Assembly (NCBI GenBank): GCA_964293815.1
Contig: CAXYYC010000003.1
Location: forward strand, 60,524 to 124,523
Reading direction: 5' to 3'
Length of the DNA stretch: 64,000 nucleotides
DNA from: CTSOIL-112 sp964293815
Lineage (GTDB): Bacteria > Pseudomonadota > Gammaproteobacteria > Burkholderiales > Burkholderiaceae
A program made the translations under genes and the position numbers. Positions 43,404 through 52,564 of this stretch are shown piece by piece; positions within the stretch are counted from its first letter, which is position 1, and each line of letters begins with the position of its first letter. The notes below the pieces were generated by a model that made no database searches, was not told the origin of the DNA, and worked only from the letters and a program-made list of their open reading frames with translations.

Positions 43404-43557
43404 TGTGGGTACTCCATTGGGGTTTAGACGGGTGTTTAGTTAACGTTTAAACAGTGTAAATGTGTGGTGTGCTGGGCGCATTTGCTCATACATCATCGCC
43501 ATCCTCTGGTTATCTATAATAAAAACCGATGACAAACGATGGATTTGGAGTGAATAA

Positions 43558-43935
43558 ATGAACTTGATTCAAATTTTAGAGCAAGAAGAAATTGCTCGCT
43601 TGGGTAAAACCATTCCTGAATTCGCGCCCGGTGATACCGTGGTGGTCAGCGTCAACGTGGTTGAGGGTACGCGTAAACGTGTTCAGGCTTATGAAGGTGT
43701 TGTGATTGCAAAACGCAATCGCGGTTTGAATTCATCTTTCATCGTGCGTAAAATTTCATCAGGCGTGGGCGTAGAGCGTACATTCCAATTGTACTCGCCA
43801 ACCATCGCTGGTATCGAAGTCAAACGCCGCGGTGATGTGCGTCGTGCGAAGCTGTACTACTTGCGTGATCGTTCAGGTAAATCGGCTCGTATTAAAGAAA
43901 AATTGCCTGCGCGCAAAACTGCGGTGGCAAAATAA
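43558..43935 (+). CDS. rplS: 50S ribosomal protein L19
   Basis: A 125-residue ribosomal protein at the subunit interface. FAPGDTVVVSVNVVEGTRKR and RVQAYEGVVIAKRNRG are typical. TTGGAG precedes the ATG. About 150 bases separate it from trmD, with a TATAAT at 43515, so an extra promoter is possible. A terminator follows. Confidence 0.98.
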   Translation: MNLIQILEQEEIARLGKTIPEFAPGDTVVVSVNVVEGTRKRVQAYEGVVIAKRNRGLNSSFIVRKISSGVGVERTFQLYSPTIAGIEVKRRGDVRRAKLYYLRDRSGKSARIKEKLPARKTAVAK

Positions 43936-43960
43936 TCGAGCATACGACTTGATATACATG

Positions 43961-43991
43961 AAAACGCGAGCCTGTAGGGTTCGCGTTTTTT
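43961..43991 (+). terminator. Terminator after rplS
   Basis: Stem AAAACGCGA.. / ..TCGCGTTTT with a short loop, followed by further T residues; 25 bases after the rplS stop. Confidence 0.8.
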
Positions 43992-44021
43992 ATTACCTAC
44001 TTTGGGCTACAATGCCAGATC

Positions 44022-44783
44022 ATGACACAAATCCCACCGCTCATTATTAATCCGCGCGAAGTGCCCAGCGTGCCGTGGCTGGAGGCGGGCATAGCTGTGC
44101 CTGCGCTATCGGCGTTTCCTCGCTGGCCAGTCGGTCAGTGGCACAATCTAACTGAGCAGAGCATTCAGTCAGCATTGCATGGAGCCAATCAGGTGGCGCA
44201 TTTGTGGACACATGATCTGGCGTTTGAGCGCCCGTTGACACCAGCCGCGGTATTGGTCTTATTGATCGTTTCCGACACGGGCTATCAGGTGGTATTGACC
44301 ACGCGTGCGCAACATTTACGCCATCACCCGGGGCAGGTTAGCTTCGTGGGCGGTCGTTTAGAAGGGCAGGAAACCGTTGAAGAGGCGGCATTGCGCGAGG
44401 CATTTGAGGAAATCCATTTGGATATTGAGCGTGTGAATGTGTTGGGCGCGTTGCCGAATTATCAAACCATCTCGGGCTTTTCGGTGGCACCAGTGGTTGC
44501 GGTGATGGCGGAGTCAGAGTGGCGCAAACAGAAGATTCGAGTGGATGAGCGCGAAGTGGATCAGGTGTTTTTGGCGCCGCTGCATCGGGTGTTCGATCGG
44601 AATGCCATGCGCGTGCACACGTTTGAGTACGCAGGATTGACACGACAGTTTTTGAGTGTGACACACACAGCCGCGCACGATGAATTTTTCATCTGGGGTG
44701 CGAGTATGGCAATGCTGCATAACTTTGATTTGATTTTGCGGGCGCACTGGAGTCGTGATTCGCTCAGTGCCTGCGGAGTCTGA
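44022..44783 (+). CDS. NUDIX hydrolase, CoA pyrophosphatase-like (NudL)
   Basis: A 253-residue NUDIX enzyme. The Nudix box is seen in GGRLEGQETVEEAALREAFE followed by EIHLD, and the CoA-pyrophosphatase-type upstream sequence LRHHPGQVSFVGG is present (NudL motif LLTxRxxxLxxHxGQxxFPGG-like). It should hydrolyse CoA or related nucleotides, but Burkholderiales relatives carry long N-termini like this one. It is 86 bases after rplS and separated from it by a terminator. Confidence 0.88.
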   Translation: MTQIPPLIINPREVPSVPWLEAGIAVPALSAFPRWPVGQWHNLTEQSIQSALHGANQVAHLWTHDLAFERPLTPAAVLVLLIVSDTGYQVVLTTRAQHLRHHPGQVSFVGGRLEGQETVEEAALREAFEEIHLDIERVNVLGALPNYQTISGFSVAPVVAVMAESEWRKQKIRVDEREVDQVFLAPLHRVFDRNAMRVHTFEYAGLTRQFLSVTHTAAHDEFFIWGASMAMLHNFDLILRAHWSRDSLSACGV

Positions 44784-44932
44784 ATTTATGCACGCTCGTT
44801 CATCATATTTTCTGAGTTTACGCTACAATGACAGTATGATTTTAAAAGCGTTTTCATGGGCTTTTCAGCGAACTTGTGTGAAAAGTTGATTGGATCAAGG
44901 CGAAGATATACAAGAGACGTAAGGAAACCGAT

Positions 44933-45973
44933 ATGAGTTTGATCGCAATTTTGGGTGCTTTGTTTTTAGAACAGATTTTTCCGTTGGCGAGTTATTCCAA
45001 GCTGCGGGAGGTGTTGCGCAATGCGATTGATTATATCGAGCGAGCGCTCTCTATGGATCAGGCCAAACCGTGGCAAACATTTTGGTTCATTACCTTGGTG
45101 GGTGCGTTGGTTGCTGGTTTGCTCAATTATGCGCTGGATACGACGCATCAGATGTTGGGCTTGATCTTTACCATCGCCGTTTTATATTTGACTTTGGGTA
45201 TCCGTCAATTCAGTCATTATTACAGCAAAATTCGCGAGGCGCTGACGGCGAAAGACGATGGGCAAGCGCGAACTGCTTTGGCCGAATGGTTACGCGAAGA
45301 AGCGGAATTAACTGGGTATCGTGGTCGCGTGCAGGTTGCGCAATTGACCGAAGTACAAGTGATTCGTCAGGCATTGGAAATGGCGATTTTGTCCAGCTTG
45401 CGTTATGTGTTCGCGGGGCTGTTTTGGTACTTACTTTTTGTGCCGTTCAAAATCGGTTTGGCAGGCATTGTGTTTTATCGCTTGGCCGACTTGTTGGCGC
45501 GTCGCTGGCATTTGCGTGCCGAGGGCAAAGACGATGCATATACCCGTTATGCACGCAAAATGATGAGCTGGATTGAATTTTTGCCGGCACGTTTTGCGGC
45601 CGTGGTTTTTGCTGTGGTGGGCAATTTTGAGGAAGCGCTCCATTCATGGCGCACTCAGGCGGCGAGCTTGCGTCAATTGGGCGAATCTGATGCGGCCTCG
45701 GTGATTTTAACGGCAGGCGCGGGTGCTCTGGGGGTGACTTTGCGCGAAGGCATTGGCCAACGCACACAGGAAATGATGGATGAGCATGAGCTTGCGCTGT
45801 ATAACGAAGAAACCATGTCGACAACGCCGAGCAACCAGCACGCCGGTCAAATTGGCAATGGCTCTGCGCCGGATGTTCGCACGCTCAACAGTGGCGTGGG
45901 TATGTTTTGGCGAGCAATGATTTTTGTATTGTTCCTTTTGCTGATGCTCACATTAACCAAAATTCTGGGTTAA
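44933..45973 (+). CDS. CobD/CbiB-like (AmpE-like) membrane protein
   Basis: A 346-residue inner-membrane protein related to CobD/CbiB and AmpE. Hydrophobic segments lie near 1-15, 50-90, 150-190 and at the very C-terminus (FVLFLLLMLTLTKIL). The family stretch SSLRYVFAGLFWYLLF and WIEFLPARFAAVVFAVVGNF followed by EEAL are clear. No cobalamin genes are near, so a real role in adenosylcobinamide synthesis is doubtful; an AmpE-like role in signalling is an alternative. TAAGGA gives a good start. Confidence 0.82.
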   Translation: MSLIAILGALFLEQIFPLASYSKLREVLRNAIDYIERALSMDQAKPWQTFWFITLVGALVAGLLNYALDTTHQMLGLIFTIAVLYLTLGIRQFSHYYSKIREALTAKDDGQARTALAEWLREEAELTGYRGRVQVAQLTEVQVIRQALEMAILSSLRYVFAGLFWYLLFVPFKIGLAGIVFYRLADLLARRWHLRAEGKDDAYTRYARKMMSWIEFLPARFAAVVFAVVGNFEEALHSWRTQAASLRQLGESDAASVILTAGAGALGVTLREGIGQRTQEMMDEHELALYNEETMSTTPSNQHAGQIGNGSAPDVRTLNSGVGMFWRAMIFVLFLLLMLTLTKILG

Positions 45974-46025
45974 TCACCATCAGTGTCAAAACGATCAAAA
46001 CATTTGGCTTTTCATACGAATAAAC

Positions 46026-46054
46026 TTGTGAAAAAGGCCAATATTGCTTATAAT
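46026..46054 (+). promoter_or_regulatory. Promoter of rpsO
   Basis: TTGTGA, 17 bases, TATAAT, ending about 75 bases before the rpsO start. Good consensus match and spacing. Confidence 0.65.
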
Positions 46055-46128
46055 ACTCGTTGCTCATTTTGAGCGCACGGCGCATTGTCAGACCAATGCG
46101 ACCGCAAGTTAACTTTTAAGGATTAAAA

Positions 46129-46395
46129 ATGTCTATTACTGCACAAAAAGCCGAAGTCGTGGCGAAATTCCAGCGTGCGGCTGGCGATACCGGTTCTCCG
46201 GAAGTTCAAGTGGCGTTGTTGACTGCTCGTATCAATGATTTGACTGAGCATTTCAAAGCACACAAAAAAGATCACCACTCACGTCGTGGTTTGTTGAAAA
46301 TGGTGAGCCGTCGTCGTAAATTGCTCGACTATTTGAAACGCAAAGACGCTGATGCGTACCGTTCGCTGATTGAGCGTCTGGGCTTGCGTAAATAA
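46129..46395 (+). CDS. rpsO: 30S ribosomal protein S15
   Basis: An 88-residue ribosomal protein. DTGSPEVQVALLTARINDLT and KDHHSRRGLLKMVSRRRKLL are diagnostic. TAAGGA precedes the ATG. It is followed by a terminator and then pnp, the conserved rpsO-pnp order. Confidence 0.98.
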   Translation: MSITAQKAEVVAKFQRAAGDTGSPEVQVALLTARINDLTEHFKAHKKDHHSRRGLLKMVSRRRKLLDYLKRKDADAYRSLIERLGLRK

Positions 46396-46403
46396 TAAAT
46401 GCC

Positions 46404-46435
46404 AAATGCCTGTATCGCTCGATGCAGGCATTTTT
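46404..46435 (+). terminator. Terminator between rpsO and pnp
   Basis: Stem AAATGCCTG / CAGGCATTT with T run after it. In E. coli some transcripts read through the corresponding site into pnp. Confidence 0.78.
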
Positions 46436-46619
46436 ACATGAGATTTGTTGGATCAATTGAATTGATTCGATTCGAATGAATTTTTTAACCGGATGGGTTT
46501 GTAACAGGTGTTATTCCAAGAGTGTGTTTCATTATTGACGTGTTCTCAGACACGATAAATGTACCGCGCACATTGTTGGAATAGCATGTTAGAACCATCC
46601 ATTTTGATAAGGATATGAC

Positions 46620-48815
46620 ATGAGCATGTTTAATAAAGTCACCAAAACTTTCCAATACGGTCAACACACCGTCACGATGGAAACGGGTCGCATCGCGCGC
46701 CAAGCATCAGGCGCGGTATTGCTGAATATGGATGACACCGTGGTTTTGGCCACTGTGGTTGCGAAAGAGCAAGCCAAAGCGGGCCAAGACTTTTTCCCAT
46801 TGACCGTGGACTACATTGAGAAAGTCTACTCAGCAGGTCGCATTCCCGGCGGTTTCTTCCGTCGTGAAGGTCGTCCGTCTGAAAACGAAACTTTGGTCAG
46901 CCGTTTGATCGATCGTCCATTGCGCCCGTTGTTCCCAGAAGGTTTTTACAACGAAATTCAAGTCGTGGTACAGGTTTTGTCATCTAACCCAGAAGTGAAT
47001 CCAGACATTCCTGCGTTGCTCGCATCGTCTGCGGCGATGGCGATTTCTGGTGTACCGTTCGCGGGCCCCGTGGGCGCAGCGCGTGTGGGTTATATTGATG
47101 GTCAATATGTGTTGAACCCAACGTTTAGCCAACTCGAAAAATCACGCATGGATCTGGTCGTTGCGGGTACTGAAGCGGCTGTATTGATGGTTGAATCCGA
47201 AGCGCAACAATTGCCAGAAGAGGTTATGCTCGGCGCTGTGGTGTATGGTCATGAACAAATGCAAGCGGCGATCGATGCGATCTACGACTTGGTGCGTGAT
47301 GGCGGTAAACCTGAATGGAACTGGACTGCGCCTGCGAAAAACGATGCTTTGATTGCCAAAATTGAAGAAATCGCTGGTTCGGACGTGCAAGCCGCTTACC
47401 AAATCCGTGAAAAACAATTGCGTACCACCGCTTTGCGCGACGTTTCTGCTAAAACTTTGGCCGCTTTGGCTGAGGCAGGTGTAGAGGCAGATGACGTCGA
47501 AGTGGGCAACATCTTGTTTGACCTCGAAGCAAAAGTGGTTCGTTCTGAAATTTTGAATGGCAAACCGCGCATTGATGGTCGTGACACGCGCACTGTGCGT
47601 CCGATCGAAATCGATTTGAGCGTGTTGCCGCGCACACATGGTTCAGCACTGTTTACCCGTGGTGAAACCCAAGGTCTAGTGGTTGCGACTTTAGGCACGA
47701 AAACCGACGAACAAATCATCGATGCGTTGCAAGGCGAATCACGCGACCGCTTCATGTTGCACTACAACATGCCTCCATTCGCAACCGGCGAAACTGGTCG
47801 CGTTGGCTCACCCAAACGTCGTGAAATCGGTCATGGTCGTTTGGCAAAACGTGCCTTGATTGCCTGCTTGCCAAGCGCAGAAGAATTCCCGTACACCGTG
47901 CGTGTGGTGTCAGAAATCACCGAGTCAAATGGCTCATCGTCAATGGCTTCTGTTTGCGGCGGCTGTTTGGCGCTGATGGATGCAGGTGTACCGATGAAAG
48001 CACACGTTGCAGGTATCGCGATGGGCTTGATCAAAGATGGCGGTAAATTCGCTGTATTGACGGACATTTTGGGTGACGAAGATCACTTGGGCGATATGGA
48101 CTTTAAAGTAGCGGGTACGGCAATTGGTATCACTGCTTTGCAAATGGACATTAAGATTCAAGGCATTACCAAAGAAATCATGCAAGTCGCTCTGGCGCAA
48201 GCCAAAGAAGGCCGTATGCACATCCTCGGCAAAATGCAAACCGCGATCAGCGGCGGTCGTGAAGAAATGTCGACATTCGCACCGCGTTTGTACACCATGA
48301 AAATCAATCAAGACAAAATCCGTGACGTCATCGGCAAAGGCGGCGCAACCATTCGCCAATTGACCGAAGAAACCGGCACAACCATTGATATTCAAGAAGA
48401 CGGTACCATCACCATTGCCTCAAATGACGCAGAAAAAGCGGCAGAAGCACAACGCCGCATCACCGAGTTGACCGCTGAAATCGAAGTGGGCAAAGTGTAC
48501 GAAGGTACTGTTCTGAAGATTTTGGACTTCGGCGCGATTATCCAAGTATTCCCAGGTAAAGACGGCTTGCTGCATATTTCGCAAATTGCACACGAACGCG
48601 TGAACCAAGTCTCTGACTACCTCAAAGAAGGTCAGGTTGTATCGGTCAAAGCCATCGAAACCGATGATCGTGGCCGCGTGAAGCTCTCGATGAAAGCGCT
48701 GCTGGAAAAACCAGCGCGTGAGCCGCGTGACACCGCTGCCGTAACACCGGCGGTAGCCGCTGAAGAGGCTGCTGTCGAGCCAAGCAGCGAGATGAAAAAC
48801 GAAGGTTTTGCATAA
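46620..48815 (+). CDS. pnp: Polyribonucleotide nucleotidyltransferase
   Basis: A 731-residue phosphorolytic 3'-5' exoribonuclease, core of the RNA degradosome. It has two RNase PH domains (SRLIDRPLRPLFPEGF in the first; SEITESNGSSSMASVCGGCL with active-site region in the second), a KH domain near 561-620 (DVIGKGGATIRQL) and an S1 domain near 623-690 (GKVYEGTVLKILDFGAI). AAGGA precedes the ATG at 46620. A 5' leader of about 220 bases could carry autoregulatory structure, as in E. coli, but I cannot define it. Confidence 0.98.
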   Translation: MSMFNKVTKTFQYGQHTVTMETGRIARQASGAVLLNMDDTVVLATVVAKEQAKAGQDFFPLTVDYIEKVYSAGRIPGGFFRREGRPSENETLVSRLIDRPLRPLFPEGFYNEIQVVVQVLSSNPEVNPDIPALLASSAAMAISGVPFAGPVGAARVGYIDGQYVLNPTFSQLEKSRMDLVVAGTEAAVLMVESEAQQLPEEVMLGAVVYGHEQMQAAIDAIYDLVRDGGKPEWNWTAPAKNDALIAKIEEIAGSDVQAAYQIREKQLRTTALRDVSAKTLAALAEAGVEADDVEVGNILFDLEAKVVRSEILNGKPRIDGRDTRTVRPIEIDLSVLPRTHGSALFTRGETQGLVVATLGTKTDEQIIDALQGESRDRFMLHYNMPPFATGETGRVGSPKRREIGHGRLAKRALIACLPSAEEFPYTVRVVSEITESNGSSSMASVCGGCLALMDAGVPMKAHVAGIAMGLIKDGGKFAVLTDILGDEDHLGDMDFKVAGTAIGITALQMDIKIQGITKEIMQVALAQAKEGRMHILGKMQTAISGGREEMSTFAPRLYTMKINQDKIRDVIGKGGATIRQLTEETGTTIDIQEDGTITIASNDAEKAAEAQRRITELTAEIEVGKVYEGTVLKILDFGAIIQVFPGKDGLLHISQIAHERVNQVSDYLKEGQVVSVKAIETDDRGRVKLSMKALLEKPAREPRDTAAVTPAVAAEEAAVEPSSEMKNEGFA

Positions 48816-48847
48816 TTCGTTGATGCACTCAAAACCTGTATTAAAAG

Positions 48848-48882
48848 AACCGCCGTTCTCTGTTTGAGAGCGGCGGTTTTTT
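48848..48882 (+). terminator. Terminator after pnp
   Basis: A 13-bp stem with one G-U pair (AACCGCCGTTCTC / GAGAGCGGCGGTT), 5-base loop and T run. Confidence 0.88.
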
Positions 48883-48936
48883 ATGGTAAATCATAAGCAA
48901 TCGGCTGGGTCAGATAACGGCTGGGTCAGGATGCGC

Positions 48937-49629
48937 TTATTGATTCGCTGTTTCCTTGCTGGTCACTGTGGCAAGGGTATTTATGTTTTGTATACCTGTC
49001 CATGCAAATTGGCTGATGTGCTGCGCCAATATATCCGGTTGAAATGTTTTCTCACCCCATACGGCAGTGATGGCTTTTCGGTTGACAAGTAGCGGTAGAA
49101 TGCAAGGTGCGAGCACGCTCAATACGATATGGGGCAATTTTGGATCATCTTCTTTCAGTCCACTGATTTGGCTGAAAATTTGTCGTAGCACACGACTTTT
49201 GGGTACCGCCTGCTGCATGAATATTTCTAAAAAAATATCATTAAAAGCAATGGCTTCTCGAATATAAAAACGAATGCGCCAGTTTTGATCGCCCAGTTGC
49301 GCCAGAATTGCCCGAATGATCAGCTCCAGCTTTCTTTGAGCAGGTAGCGGTGCTTGTGCTAACTGGTTTAGAACGTCCAAATTGGCCAAATGTTGATGTA
49401 CATCCAGCAATGTGGCGCGATACAAACCCTCGCGACTGCCAAAATGATAGTTAACTGCAGCTATATTGACCTGAGCAGTTTCACAAATCATCTTGCTGGT
49501 AACTGATTCGAAGCCATGAGTAGCAAACAAACGTCCGGCTACCTCGATTAAATGAGATCGTGTGTCATCACCATCCGCGCGCGGACTGCGTGGATGTGCG
49601 TAGGAAGTTTTTTGTTTAGGTATATCCAT
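48937..49629 (-). CDS. cecR: TetR-family regulator, CecR (YbiH)-like
   Basis: A 230-residue repressor. The N-terminal helix-turn-helix is TSKMICETAQVNIAAVNYHF and the C-terminal domain resembles the CecR/DUF1956 type (YRATLLDVHQHL; FYIREAIAFNDIFLEIF). In E. coli CecR controls the ybhGFSR export operon; here the same kind of operon lies directly divergent, which strongly supports the assignment. The frame is open 20 residues upstream, but MDIPKQKTS at 49629 is a better start. A large palindrome lies between the two units. Confidence 0.87.
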   Translation of the reverse strand: MDIPKQKTSYAHPRSPRADGDDTRSHLIEVAGRLFATHGFESVTSKMICETAQVNIAAVNYHFGSREGLYRATLLDVHQHLANLDVLNQLAQAPLPAQRKLELIIRAILAQLGDQNWRIRFYIREAIAFNDIFLEIFMQQAVPKSRVLRQIFSQISGLKEDDPKLPHIVLSVLAPCILPLLVNRKAITAVWGEKTFQPDILAQHISQFAWTGIQNINTLATVTSKETANQ

Positions 49630-49686
49630 CGTATTTGAAATTCCAATCTTAATGAAATCATACCACGGAATAAAAAATCCTTGCAC

Positions 49687-49720
49687 CATAATTCAAATTC
49701 AAATTATAATTTGAATTATG
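49687..49720. promoter_or_regulatory. Large AT-rich palindromes, likely CecR-type operator
   Basis: Two overlapping symmetries. A 13-bp arm CATAATTCAAATT at 49687-49699 is perfectly inverted at 49708-49720 across an 8-base spacer, and 49696-49717 is itself a perfect 22-bp palindrome with half-site AATTCAAATTA. The repeated core is ATTTGAATT. Placed between a divergent TetR gene and its probable target operon, it is very likely the operator. Confidence 0.8.
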
Positions 49721-49772
49721 AGCGTGTATCCGGCTGATGTCATTAATCAAGTTTCACTCACGAAAGATTCGT

Positions 49773-50768
49773 ATGAAAATCAATAAAAAAATCCTTGCGT
49801 TGCTTGCCTTGCTCCTTGTATTGATCGGAGCAGGTGTGAAGTGGTATCAGAGCAAACACAGCGACACAGCGGCTGTCTATCACGGCAATGTGGATATTCG
49901 TCAGGTGAGCTTGGCATTCAATGGCTCAGATCGGGTGAAAGAAATATTGGTACAGGAAGGCGAAGCAGTTGAGGCTGGGCAAATACTGGCGCGATTGGAT
50001 ACGACAACGCTGAATTTACAATTACTGCAAGCCAAAGCACAATTGGCGGTGCAACAACAAAGCCTGCAACGTTTGAAAAATGGCAGCCGACCAGAAGAAA
50101 TCAATCAGGCTAAAGCCAACCTGAATGCCGCACAAGCGGATGCACAATATGCGACCCAGCAGTTTCAGCGTATGCAGAGCGTACATGCGAGTACCGATCA
50201 AAATGCGGTGAGCAAATCCGATTTGGAAGCGGCACGCGCCCGCTATCAAAGCGCGCAAGCCAAAGCCATCGTTGCGCAAAATAATTACCGGCTCACGCAA
50301 GCCGGCCCTCGTAAAGAAGACATTGACGCTGCCGCCGCACAGACGGATGCAGGCAAAGCGCAGGTGGCGTTATTGGAGCAACGATTGCAAGATGCTGAAC
50401 TCAAAGCGCCGATAGCAGGGGTTGTACGCAGCCGCTTAATCGAAGTGGGCGATATGGTCTCACCACAAAAAGCAGCATTCACCATCGCATTGACACAGCC
50501 TAAATGGATTCGTATTTACATACCAGAGACAGACCTGAGCCGCATTCATCCGGGTGGTGTCATGAATGTTCAAATTGATGGGCTCAAAAACAGCTTGAGT
50601 GGCACGGTTGGCTACATCTCTTCGGTAGCAGAATTCACGCCAAAAACGGTGCAAACGCAAGAGCTGAGAACCAGCTTGGTCTACGAAGTGAGGGTGCAAG
50701 TGGATGATCCGAATAATATATTACGTCTTGGCATGCCGGCAACGGTAACATTAGGCGAGACGCATTAA
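49773..50768 (+). CDS. ybhG: HlyD-type periplasmic adaptor (YbhG-like)
   Basis: A 331-residue membrane-fusion protein linking the inner-membrane ABC exporter to the outer membrane. It has one N-terminal membrane segment (residues about 6-22), a split lipoyl domain (VKEILVQEGEAVEAGQILA and LKAPIAGVVRSRLIEVGD), a long coiled-coil hairpin with many Gln/Ala between, and a beta-barrel. An in-frame ATG at 49737 exists, but GAAAG and a normal signal-anchor favour 49773. First gene of the export operon; its stop overlaps the ATPase start. Confidence 0.88.
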   Translation: MKINKKILALLALLLVLIGAGVKWYQSKHSDTAAVYHGNVDIRQVSLAFNGSDRVKEILVQEGEAVEAGQILARLDTTTLNLQLLQAKAQLAVQQQSLQRLKNGSRPEEINQAKANLNAAQADAQYATQQFQRMQSVHASTDQNAVSKSDLEAARARYQSAQAKAIVAQNNYRLTQAGPRKEDIDAAAAQTDAGKAQVALLEQRLQDAELKAPIAGVVRSRLIEVGDMVSPQKAAFTIALTQPKWIRIYIPETDLSRIHPGGVMNVQIDGLKNSLSGTVGYISSVAEFTPKTVQTQELRTSLVYEVRVQVDDPNNILRLGMPATVTLGETH

Positions 50769-52564
50769 TGATGCAAAATGCTCACTCAAACTGGGTTGTC
50801 CAAGCACATGATCTGTCGCTCACTTTTCCGGGATCGATCAAAAGTGCACCGCCGGTACAAGCATTGCGGCACATTGATATGCAGGTACCTGCTGGACAAA
50901 TTGTCGGCTGGTTAGGGCCTGATGGTGCAGGTAAAACCAGCTTGGTACGTTTGGTTACAGGATTGATTCAACCCAGTAGTGGAACAATGACGGTGCTGGG
51001 ACAGGACAGCGTGCGCGATGCGCAAACGATTCAGAATCGAATCAGCTACATGCCACAAAAATTCGGTCTGTACGAAGACTTATCGGTGCGTGAAAATTTT
51101 AGGCTCTATGCCGAGATTCATGGCGTTTCGACACAACAGCGCGACCAACGCTACGAGCAACTGATGCACATGACTGATTTAGGACGCTTTGCGGATCGTT
51201 TGGCGGGGCAATTGTCCGGCGGGATGAAACAAAAACTCGGTTTGGCGTGTACCTTGGTGCGTTCACCGGATTTATTGTTACTGGATGAACCGACGGTGGG
51301 GGTTGACCCACTGTCACGTCGTGAGTTATGGCAAATCATTCAAAATCTGGTCAGTCAGGAGAAGCTTTCGGTCATTATTGCAACTACTTATCTGGATGAA
51401 GCTGAGGCCTGTGACGAGGTGTTCGTCTTGCACCAAGGGCGGTTACTTACGCAAGGCAAACCAGCAGAAATTGCCGCCGTCGCACGCGGCTTGTGCGCGC
51501 AATTACCGGTCAGTGAGCAGCACAACAGCCGTTTACTGCAAGCGCATATATATGATCGTCATGATTGGATTATTGATGCGGTACCGAAAGGCGATTCGAT
51601 TCACTTGATTCGTCGGCCAGAGGTGGAGGCAGCGACCATTCAAGTTTGGTTGCCGCACGGCTTGACGCCGGTTGAGCCGACATTAGAGGATGGTTTCATG
51701 CTGTTGCTACGACAGCAAATGGCGCAGAACCCGAATCAGAGTGATTCCACAAAGTTGCCATCGGTTGCTCCCTCATCACTGTCTGAGCCGAGTTCTGACG
51801 CGTCGGCCAAATCGGAGGTAGTGATTGAGGTGAAAGATTTGGTTAGAAAATTCGGAGATTTTACCGCTGTGGATCGTACCAATTTTAGCGTTCGACGGGG
51901 CGAGGTGTTTGGCTTGCTCGGGCCGAATGGCGCGGGCAAAACCACGACGTTTCGTATGCTCTGCGGTCTTTTACCTGCGACCAGCGGTTTTCTGCAAGTG
52001 GCAGGGGTTAATCTGCGCACGGCGCGTGCGCGAGCGCGACAAAACGTCGGTTATGTGTCGCAAAAATTTGCACTGTATGGTTTGCTCAGCGTAATGGAGA
52101 ATTTGACGTTTTATGGCAAAGCGTATGGCTTGAAAGGTGAACGTTTGGCACAGCGGATTCAGGCTGTATTGCAACAGTTTGATTTGCAGGACAGTACGGA
52201 AGCCATCAGTGGTCAACTGCCGGGAGGATTTAAGCAACGCTTGGCGATGGCGGTTGGCCTACTACACGAGCCGGAAGTGTTGTTTTTGGACGAGCCGACC
52301 AGCGGCACCGATCCGATTGCACGACGCGAGTTTTGGCGGCGAATCACTGATTTATCACAAAACGGCACGACCATCGTGGTCACCACGCATTTCATGGAGG
52401 AGGCCGAGTATTGCGACCGCATTGTGATTCAGGATGCAGGTAAGGTGTTGGCGCTGGGAGCGCCGAGCGAGGTGCGGCATTTCAATGGGCAATCGTATGC
52501 GACGATGGATGAGGCGTTTATTGGAATTGTCGAGATGGCGCGCGGGCAAGGGAGAAAAGCATGA
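50768..52564 (+). CDS. ybhF: Double ABC ATPase of multidrug exporter (YbhF-like)
   Basis: A 598-residue protein with two fused ABC ATPase domains. The first shows Walker A GPDGAGKT, signature LSGGMKQKLGLA and Walker B LLLLDEPTVGVDP. The second shows GPNGAGKT, a degenerate LPGGFKQRLAMA and VLFLDEPTSGTDP. A Ser-rich linker (PSVAPSSLSEPSSDASAKSE) joins them. It powers the two downstream ABC-2 permeases. ATG codons at 50768 and 50771 are both possible. The stop overlaps the next start by 4 bases. Confidence 0.92.
   Translation: MMQNAHSNWVVQAHDLSLTFPGSIKSAPPVQALRHIDMQVPAGQIVGWLGPDGAGKTSLVRLVTGLIQPSSGTMTVLGQDSVRDAQTIQNRISYMPQKFGLYEDLSVRENFRLYAEIHGVSTQQRDQRYEQLMHMTDLGRFADRLAGQLSGGMKQKLGLACTLVRSPDLLLLDEPTVGVDPLSRRELWQIIQNLVSQEKLSVIIATTYLDEAEACDEVFVLHQGRLLTQGKPAEIAAVARGLCAQLPVSEQHNSRLLQAHIYDRHDWIIDAVPKGDSIHLIRRPEVEAATIQVWLPHGLTPVEPTLEDGFMLLLRQQMAQNPNQSDSTKLPSVAPSSLSEPSSDASAKSEVVIEVKDLVRKFGDFTAVDRTNFSVRRGEVFGLLGPNGAGKTTTFRMLCGLLPATSGFLQVAGVNLRTARARARQNVGYVSQKFALYGLLSVMENLTFYGKAYGLKGERLAQRIQAVLQQFDLQDSTEAISGQLPGGFKQRLAMAVGLLHEPEVLFLDEPTSGTDPIARREFWRRITDLSQNGTTIVVTTHFMEEAEYCDRIVIQDAGKVLALGAPSEVRHFNGQSYATMDEAFIGIVEMARGQGRKA

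Noticed and set aside
48901..48928. 12-base direct repeat CGGCTGGGTCAG (two copies, 16 bases apart)
   Set aside because: Too short and isolated to call a repeat element; no flanking structure.
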